Source: Bog-473 sp963730785 (lineage in GTDB: Bacteria; Actinomycetota; Acidimicrobiia; Acidimicrobiales; RAAP-2). From it: a stretch of DNA of 64,000 nt. Below are positions 59,392 through 64,000 of the stretch, piece by piece. Location: the NCBI GenBank assembly GCA_963730785.1, contig CAVSTF010000010.1:248001-312000 (forward strand), read 5' to 3'. Each line of letters starts with the position of its first letter. The first letter of the stretch is position 1. The translations under genes and the position numbers were made by a program. Under the pieces are notes generated by a model. The model saw only the letters and a list, made by a program, of their open reading frames with translations, had not been told where the DNA came from and searched no databases.

Positions 59392-60934
59392 ATGCACACC
59401 GTCCAGATGAACCTCCTGTTCGACGACATAGAGGTCCTCGAGAGCGCCGGGGACCCGAGCGCGGTCGACATCGCCGGGATCACCCATGACAGCCGACGAG
59501 TGGTGCCGGGCGATCTGTTCTGCTGCATTCCCGGATTGGCCAGCGATGGCCACGCCTTTGCCGCCGAGGCGGTCGATCGGGGCGCCGTCGGTCTGGTCTG
59601 CGAGCACATCATTCCTGAACTCCTTGGTCAGCCGGTCGTCCAGACCTGCGTGGCTCCCGGCACCATTCGCCCCGTGATGGCCCGCCTGGCCGCCGCCTTC
59701 TACGGCTTCCCCGCCCGCGACCTGCTGATGATCGGCGTGACGGGCACCAACGGCAAGACCACCGTCACCAGCCTGCTGGGCGATCTGCTCGATGCCAGCG
59801 GACGACCCACCAACGTGATGGGCACCCTCTCGGGCGCCCGCACCACGCCGGAAGCGACCGAAGTCCAGCGCCTGTTGGCGGGCGTTCGGGACCGGCAGCG
59901 TTGGGATGGACTCCGTCATGCGGTGGCCATGGAGGTATCGAGCCACACGCTGGTGCAGGCGCAGCGTGGAAGGTGTCCACTTCGATGTCGCCGTGTTCAC
60001 CAACCTCAGCCACGATCATCTGGATTACCACCAGACCATGGAGGCCTACTTCGAGGCCAAGAGCATTCTCTTCACCTCCTGACCATGCCCTCCGTGCCGT
60101 GGTCAATGCCGACGACCCGTGGGGTCAGCGTCTGCTGGACAAGGCCCGCATTCCCATGCAGGCCGTCCACGACGAAGATGCCAGCGACGTCGTCCTGCGA
60201 CCGGGGCACACCGAGTTCACCTGGCGCGACCAGCGCGTCGTCACACCGTTGACGGGCGCCATCAACGTGAGCAATACGTTGCTGGCCGCCGAGGCGGCAC
60301 TGAGCGTGGGGTTGGAAGCCGGCGAGGTGGCCGAAGCACTCAGGTCGGTCACCCCGGTATCGGGCCGGCTGCAGATCATCGCCGCGCCGGGAACCGACGC
60401 AGTCGGCTCGGAACTTCGACCTCCCTTTACGGTGATGGTGGACTACGCGCACACGCCGGCCGGGCTGGAGAAGGTACTGGGCGAGGCCCGTACGCTGGCC
60501 GCTCCCGGCGGGCAGGTCATTGTGGTCTTCGGCTGCGGTGGCAATCGCGATCGTGAGAAGCGTCCGAAGATGGGTTGGGCGGCCTCCACCATGAGCGACC
60601 TGGCCATCGTGACGTCGGACAACCCCCGAGACGAGGATCCGATGTCGATAATCGCCGAGGTGCGATCGGGGATCGGGAGTGATGCCACGGCCGAGACGGT
60701 GATTGAGCCCGATCGACGGCTGGCCATTCGGCCGGGCCCTCCAGGCGGCCAAGGCAGGCGATGTCGTGGTGATCGCCGGCAAGGGTCACGAGACGTATCA
60801 AGAAGTCGGCCGTCACCGGCTGCCGTTCGACGATGTCCTCGAGGCGCGCCTGGCCCTGTCGGCGCACTACAGCAGCGATCCGACTGACGTGGACCCCAAC
60901 GCCGTCGGTCGGTTCGAAAATCAGGAGCATCTAG
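59392..60934 (+). CDS. murE: UDP-N-acetylmuramoyl-tripeptide synthetase MurE, at least three frameshifts
   Basis: The start is ATG 59392 or 59407. Frame 1 has GITHDSRRVVPGDLFCCIPG and the P-loop MIGVTGTNGKTTVTSLLG, up to MEVSSHTLVQAQ. A shift near 59965 gives VEGVHFDVAVFTNLSHDHLDYH, one near 60078 gives PDHALRAVVNADDPWGQRLL through FGCGGNRDREKRPKMG and TSDNPRDEDP, and one near 60735 (an inserted C) gives AAKAGDVVVIAGKGHETYQEV. DNPR marks meso-diaminopimelate as the added residue. The true 3' end is unclear: stops are at 60887 or 60932-60934 depending on further indels. Single-base errors are the simplest explanation. Confidence 0.9.
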
Positions 60935-60940
60935 CCAGTG
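60929..60940 (+). promoter_or_regulatory. start-region 12-mer of mraY, identical to that of mraZ
   Basis: ATCTAGCCAGTG ends in the GTG start of mraY. The identical 12 bases lie at 55261-55272, ending in the GTG start of mraZ. In both cases a GGAG or GGGAG ribosome site is just upstream. It may be a translational initiation context or chance. Confidence 0.4.
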
Positions 60941-61981
60941 CTCGGTCTGCTCGTCTCGGGCGGTGTTGCGATGTGGGTCGCCATCCTGACCACGCCCGTG
61001 CTCATCCGTTGGCTACGGGCCCGTCGCATTGGGCAACCCATCCGTGAAGACGGTCCGGCCAGTCACAGCATCAAGGCCGGCACGCCGACCATGGGTGGCA
61101 TCGCCATCGTCTTCGGGGTGGTGCTCGGGTACGCCATCGGTCACATCGGGACCGAGATTCGATTCTCTCGTACTGGCTATTTAGCCATCATGGCTGTGGT
61201 GTCGTTCGGCGGCATCGGCTTTCTAGATGACTGGATCAAGGTCACCCACAAGCGCAGCCTGGGACTGAACAAGCGGGCCAAGTCCGGCGCCCAGTTTGGC
61301 TTCGCCGTACTGTTCGCCGAGCTGTCGTTGCATTGGGCCCATACGTCGACGGCGCTGTCGTTCACCCGCTACTCCGTACCGGGCATCAACCTTGGACAGT
61401 ACGGCTGGGTGATTTTCGCCGTGGTGGTCATGGTGGGGACGTCCAACGCGGTCAACCTCACCGACGGGGTCGACGGCTTGGCCGCCGGATCATCGGCCTT
61501 TTGCTTCGGCGTCCTGGCCATCATGGGCTACTGGATCTTCCGGCACTACTACATCTACCAAGTGCACAAGCCGGCGGCGATCGACCTGGCGCTGGTTGCG
61601 GTGGCGCTGGCCGGCGCGTGTCTCGGCTTTCTCTGGTGGAATGCGGCGCCGGCCAAAATCATCATGGGCGATACCGGCTCATTGTCGATCGGTGCCGGGT
61701 TGGCCGCCTTGTGCCTGTTGCTCAACCTCGATCTGTTGCTGCCCATCATCGGCGGCCTTTTTGTCATGGAGACCTTGTCGGTTATCGCGCAGGTCATCAG
61801 CTTCCGCGCCTTTCACCGACGCATCTTTCGCATGGCCCCCATTCATCACCATTTCGAATTGGGCGGCTGGCCCGAGACGACCGTGTTGGTTCGTTTCTGG
61901 ATCCTCGGTGGTCTCTTCGTGGCCCTGGGATTGGGCATCTTCTATGGCGATTTCTTGACCGTGGCGAAGATCGCATCATGA
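60938..61981 (+). CDS. mraY: phospho-N-acetylmuramoyl-pentapeptide-transferase MraY
   Basis: A 347-residue protein with about 10 TM helices. The motifs are PTMGGIAIVFG, FLDDWIKVTHKRSLGLNKRAKSGAQ (catalytic DDW, only partly quoted), NAVNLTDGVDGLAAGSSA, NAAPAKIIMGDTGSLSIG and the cytoplasmic PIHHHFELGGWPETTVLVRFWIL. It joins UDP-MurNAc-pentapeptide to undecaprenyl phosphate to make lipid I. The GTG start has AGGAG about 10 nt upstream. In most bacteria murF precedes it and murD follows; here murE precedes it directly and the stop overlaps a 32-codon ORF. Confidence 0.95.
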   Translation: MLGLLVSGGVAMWVAILTTPVLIRWLRARRIGQPIREDGPASHSIKAGTPTMGGIAIVFGVVLGYAIGHIGTEIRFSRTGYLAIMAVVSFGGIGFLDDWIKVTHKRSLGLNKRAKSGAQFGFAVLFAELSLHWAHTSTALSFTRYSVPGINLGQYGWVIFAVVVMVGTSNAVNLTDGVDGLAAGSSAFCFGVLAIMGYWIFRHYYIYQVHKPAAIDLALVAVALAGACLGFLWWNAAPAKIIMGDTGSLSIGAGLAALCLLLNLDLLLPIIGGLFVMETLSVIAQVISFRAFHRRIFRMAPIHHHFELGGWPETTVLVRFWILGGLFVALGLGIFYGDFLTVAKIAS

Positions 61982-62076
61982 ACCTCCACCACTTTGCCCG
62001 GATAGTGCGAGAAACTGTCCACATGTGTCGGGTGTCGGACCGGGCTGTCGCGCGCGCCGCGGGAGGCGTGGCATGA
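61978..62076 (+). CDS. 32-residue ORF in the usual murD position
   Basis: ATG 61978 overlaps the mraY stop (ATGA), and its own TGA (62074-62076) overlaps the ftsW start (ATGA). The 32-residue product is basic and has no TM helix. Its last 14 residues are VSDRAVARAAGGVA, which resembles the N-terminal nucleotide-fold loop of MurD (VSGRAVARA-type) apart from one residue. It could be a remnant of murD left after deletion, a small coupling peptide, or chance. I see no evidence of the MurD ATP site or catalytic domains. Confidence 0.35.
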   Translation: MNLHHFARIVRETVHMCRVSDRAVARAAGGVA

Positions 62077-63356
62077 CGCCGAATCGTGCCGCCACCGCTT
62101 CCCACTCGTCGAATCGGCAGCGCAGTCGGGAATCGGCTCGAGCGGGGCGAGCTGATCGCCGACCGGTAACGACAGTTGGCCGGTCAACCAAGTCCGGCGC
62201 TTCGGGTCCGTTCGCTTCCATCCGCCAGCTACCCACGGCCACCCTGCTCGGCGTGGTGGTGGCCCTGTTGTGCATCATCGGCCTGGTCATGGTCGGGACC
62301 GCATCATCGGTCATTTCGATTTCGCTCTACGGCAGCCCCTGGTCGATCTTCATCCGCGAGGTGATGTGGATGGTGGCCGGACTGCTGGCGCTCACGGTGG
62401 CCATCCGGGTCGACTACCGCAAGATCCGGCGCTTCAGCCCCATCCTCCTGATTGGCACCGTGTTCTTGTTACTCGTCGTCCTGGTGCCCGGGGTGGGTGT
62501 CCACGTGCAGGGTTCGAGTCGTTGGGTGGGCTTCGGCCAGTTCCGCATTCAGCCGTCCGAGTTGATGAAACTGGCCCTCGTCTTGTTCTCGGCTGACTTC
62601 ATCGCCCGCCGGCTCGATGAGGGTTCGAGCGATCGTCGCATCATGGGGCCGCTGCTCATGGTGACCGGCCTGGCCGGCGTCCTGATTTTGATGCAGCCCG
62701 ACATGGGTACCGGCATGGTGCTCGGTTGTGTCGCCATCACCATGCTGTTCGTGGCCGGCGTGCGACTCGGGCCGGTCTTCAAGGTGCTCGGTATCTTGAC
62801 CTGCCTGGCCATCATCGTGGCCGTGGCGTCGCCCTACCGGCGTGAGCGACTCATTTCCTTCCTGGATCCGTCGGTGCACTCATCGGGTTCGGGATATCAG
62901 GTGGTGCAGTCCCTGATCGGTCTCGGTTCGGGCCACCTCTTCGGCGCCGGTCTCGGTGGCGGGCAGCAGCAGTGGGGTTTCCTGCCCAACGCCCACACCG
63001 ACTTCATCTTCTCGGTCATTGGTGAGGAGCTGGGCTTCATCGGTGCCGCCGGCGTGCTGCTGCTCCTGGGTGCCTTCGTCTGGTTGGGCATCCGTACCGC
63101 CATGCGCTCCCCGGACCGATTCGGTGGCCTGCTGGCCGTTGGTTTGGTGGCCTGGGTCGGGAGCGAGGCGCTGATCAACATCGGGGCCGTGGTGGGCGTG
63201 CTGCCGGTGACCGGCATTCCGCTGCCCTTCATTTCCTTTGGTGGATCCTCACTGGTCATCACCATGTTGGCCGCCGGCATTCTGATCAACATCGCCCGGC
63301 AGGAGCACGGTGAACGCCTGCCGCGACCGGTCGGCGCTCGCGTGCGAGGTCGGTGA
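62073..63356 (+). CDS. ftsW: FtsW-type peptidoglycan glycosyltransferase (SEDS family)
   Basis: A 427-residue polytopic protein with about 10 TM helices after a ~50-residue polar N-terminus (SSNRQRSRESARAG). Conserved blocks are GSSRWVGFGQFRIQPSELMKLALVLF, LILMQPDMGTGMVL, YQVVQSLIGLGSGHLFGAGLG and NAHTDFIFSVIGEELGFIG with GIPLPFISFGGSSL. SEDS proteins polymerise lipid II; FtsW works with FtsI at the septum. ATG 62073 lies in the ATGA overlap with the 32-codon ORF. Its stop overlaps the murG start (GTGA). Confidence 0.95.
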   Translation: MTPNRAATASHSSNRQRSRESARAGRADRRPVTTVGRSTKSGASGPFASIRQLPTATLLGVVVALLCIIGLVMVGTASSVISISLYGSPWSIFIREVMWMVAGLLALTVAIRVDYRKIRRFSPILLIGTVFLLLVVLVPGVGVHVQGSSRWVGFGQFRIQPSELMKLALVLFSADFIARRLDEGSSDRRIMGPLLMVTGLAGVLILMQPDMGTGMVLGCVAITMLFVAGVRLGPVFKVLGILTCLAIIVAVASPYRRERLISFLDPSVHSSGSGYQVVQSLIGLGSGHLFGAGLGGGQQQWGFLPNAHTDFIFSVIGEELGFIGAAGVLLLLGAFVWLGIRTAMRSPDRFGGLLAVGLVAWVGSEALINIGAVVGVLPVTGIPLPFISFGGSSLVITMLAAGILINIARQEHGERLPRPVGARVRGR

Positions 63357-64000
63357 ACGGCGCACGAGGCTCTCGAGGTGCGGTGATCGCCGGTGGGGGT
63401 ACCGGAGGCCACGTGGTCCCCTCGCTGCAGATCGCCCGGGCCCTGGTGAGCCGGGGCCATGCCCCCGAAGACGTCGAGTTGTTCGGCTCACGCCGCGGGC
63501 AGGAAGCGACCGTGTGGCCGCCCTTGGAGTTTCCCTTTACCTTGCTGCCCGGCCGGGGGATCCGACGCAGCCTGAAGCCACGGGCCCTGTGGGACAACGC
63601 CGGGGCCGTCCTCGGGCTGGGCTGGGCCGTCCTGCGGGCCATCGGATCGTTCGTGGGTCGGCGGCCTGGCGTGGTGGTGGTGGTCGGCGGCTACGCCAGC
63701 TTGGCTGCCGGGGTGGCCGCTGTCGTGGTGCGGGCACCGCTGGTGCTGGTGCACATTGACGCCGTCCCGGGTGCGGTCAACGGACTGCTGACCCGGTTCG
63801 CGGCGGCCAACACCGTCTCGTTCCCCGGGATGGGTCTGCCCCATTCCACCCTGACCGGTACGCCGGTGCGACCCGACTTCAACGCTTTGGATCGTTCCGA
63901 AGCGGGTCGGCGCCAGGCCAAAGTCGCCCTGGGTGTACCCGAGGACAACCTCCTCGTGGTGGCGACTGGTGGATCGTTGGGGGCTCGACGGATTAATACG
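63353..64000 (+). CDS. murG: UDP-N-acetylglucosamine transferase MurG, N-terminal part (runs off the right edge)
   Basis: 216 codons from GTG 63353 (overlapping the ftsW stop). It begins GAVIAGGGTGGHVVPSLQIARAL, the first MurG glycine-rich loop, then FGSRRGQEATV and GVVVVVGGYASLAAGVAAVV (second glycine-rich loop region). Instead of the usual HEQNAVPG or HEANARPG, the next motif is VHIDAVPGAVNGLLTRFA: the family His is kept but Glu/Gln and Asn are replaced. The sequence ends in VATGGSLGARRIN near the domain boundary. MurG makes lipid II from lipid I. Confidence 0.93.
   Translation, partial: MNGARGSRGAVIAGGGTGGHVVPSLQIARALVSRGHAPEDVELFGSRRGQEATVWPPLEFPFTLLPGRGIRRSLKPRALWDNAGAVLGLGWAVLRAIGSFVGRRPGVVVVVGGYASLAAGVAAVVVRAPLVLVHIDAVPGAVNGLLTRFAAANTVSFPGMGLPHSTLTGTPVRPDFNALDRSEAGRRQAKVALGVPEDNLLVVATGGSLGARRINT

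Noticed and set aside
1..64000. tRNA, rRNA or CRISPR arrays
   Set aside because: No cloverleaf-like sequence with a GGTTCGA-type T-loop in the right context, no rRNA-like stretches and no regular repeats were seen; a short tRNA could be missed by eye.

Overview
The window is high-GC DNA (roughly 60-65% by eye) from an actinomycete-type bacterium. A DUF3040 membrane protein, DUF427, F420/PPOX-type flavin reductases, an ergothioneine pair (egtB-egtD), a polyprenol-phosphomannose-dependent mannosyltransferase and an actinobacterial-style division cluster point to Actinomycetota. The flavour (many lipid or xenobiotic catabolic enzymes, Cys-rich ferredoxin, no mycolate genes) suggests an Acidimicrobiia-like lineage, but this is inference. 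No rRNA, tRNA, CRISPR array or prophage was recognised.

Layout. 1-7 kb holds small metabolic and stress genes: M20 peptidase, SRPBCC proteins, an ArsC-like protein, DUF2237, nitroreductase, nitronate monooxygenase, a broken phosphotransferase, YceI and VOC proteins. 7.0-9.4 kb is a TetR/MFS drug-efflux module whose operator sits in the promoter. 9.4-15.6 kb holds a patatin, an ALDH plus CrtC-like pair, a divergent cytochrome P450 and an ArsR-type regulator with two palindromes at its start. 15.7-22.1 kb holds a sulfatase, two SDRs and a tightly packed catabolic operon (EthD-like, NTF2-like, VOC, PPOX, redoxin). 22.0-26.6 kb holds two large envelope glycan membrane proteins. 26.7-32.6 kb holds a PNPOx protein, a CoA-transferase/TPP-enzyme operon and egtB-egtD. 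32.7-42.2 kb holds DUF427, PAP2, GT39, a DrrAB-like ABC exporter with a PadR regulator, ferredoxin, MsrA, a second nitronate monooxygenase and NhaA. 42.2-47.1 kb holds an MFS transporter fused to a MarR-like domain, an IS1182-like element and a BadF-type sugar kinase. 47.1-54.9 kb holds a GH4 glycosidase, CapA, a low-molecular-weight phosphatase, an AMP-ligase, DUF3040, a ROK kinase, HNH and a lipoate-ligase-like gene. 55.2-64.0 kb is the division and cell-wall (dcw) cluster: mraZ-rsmH-ftsL-ftsI-murE-mraY-(32-codon ORF)-ftsW-murG.

Three observations stand out. First, the IS element sits exactly in a CTAG that encodes the overlapping stop codons of two convergent genes, and the CTAG target duplication restores both stops. 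Second, the dcw cluster lacks murF and murD; a 32-codon ORF, coupled by ATGA overlaps on both sides, occupies the usual murD position. Third, at least 14 genes, including the normally essential rsmH and murE, carry single-base frameshifts clustered in parts of the window, which suggests residual sequencing indels more than true gene decay.
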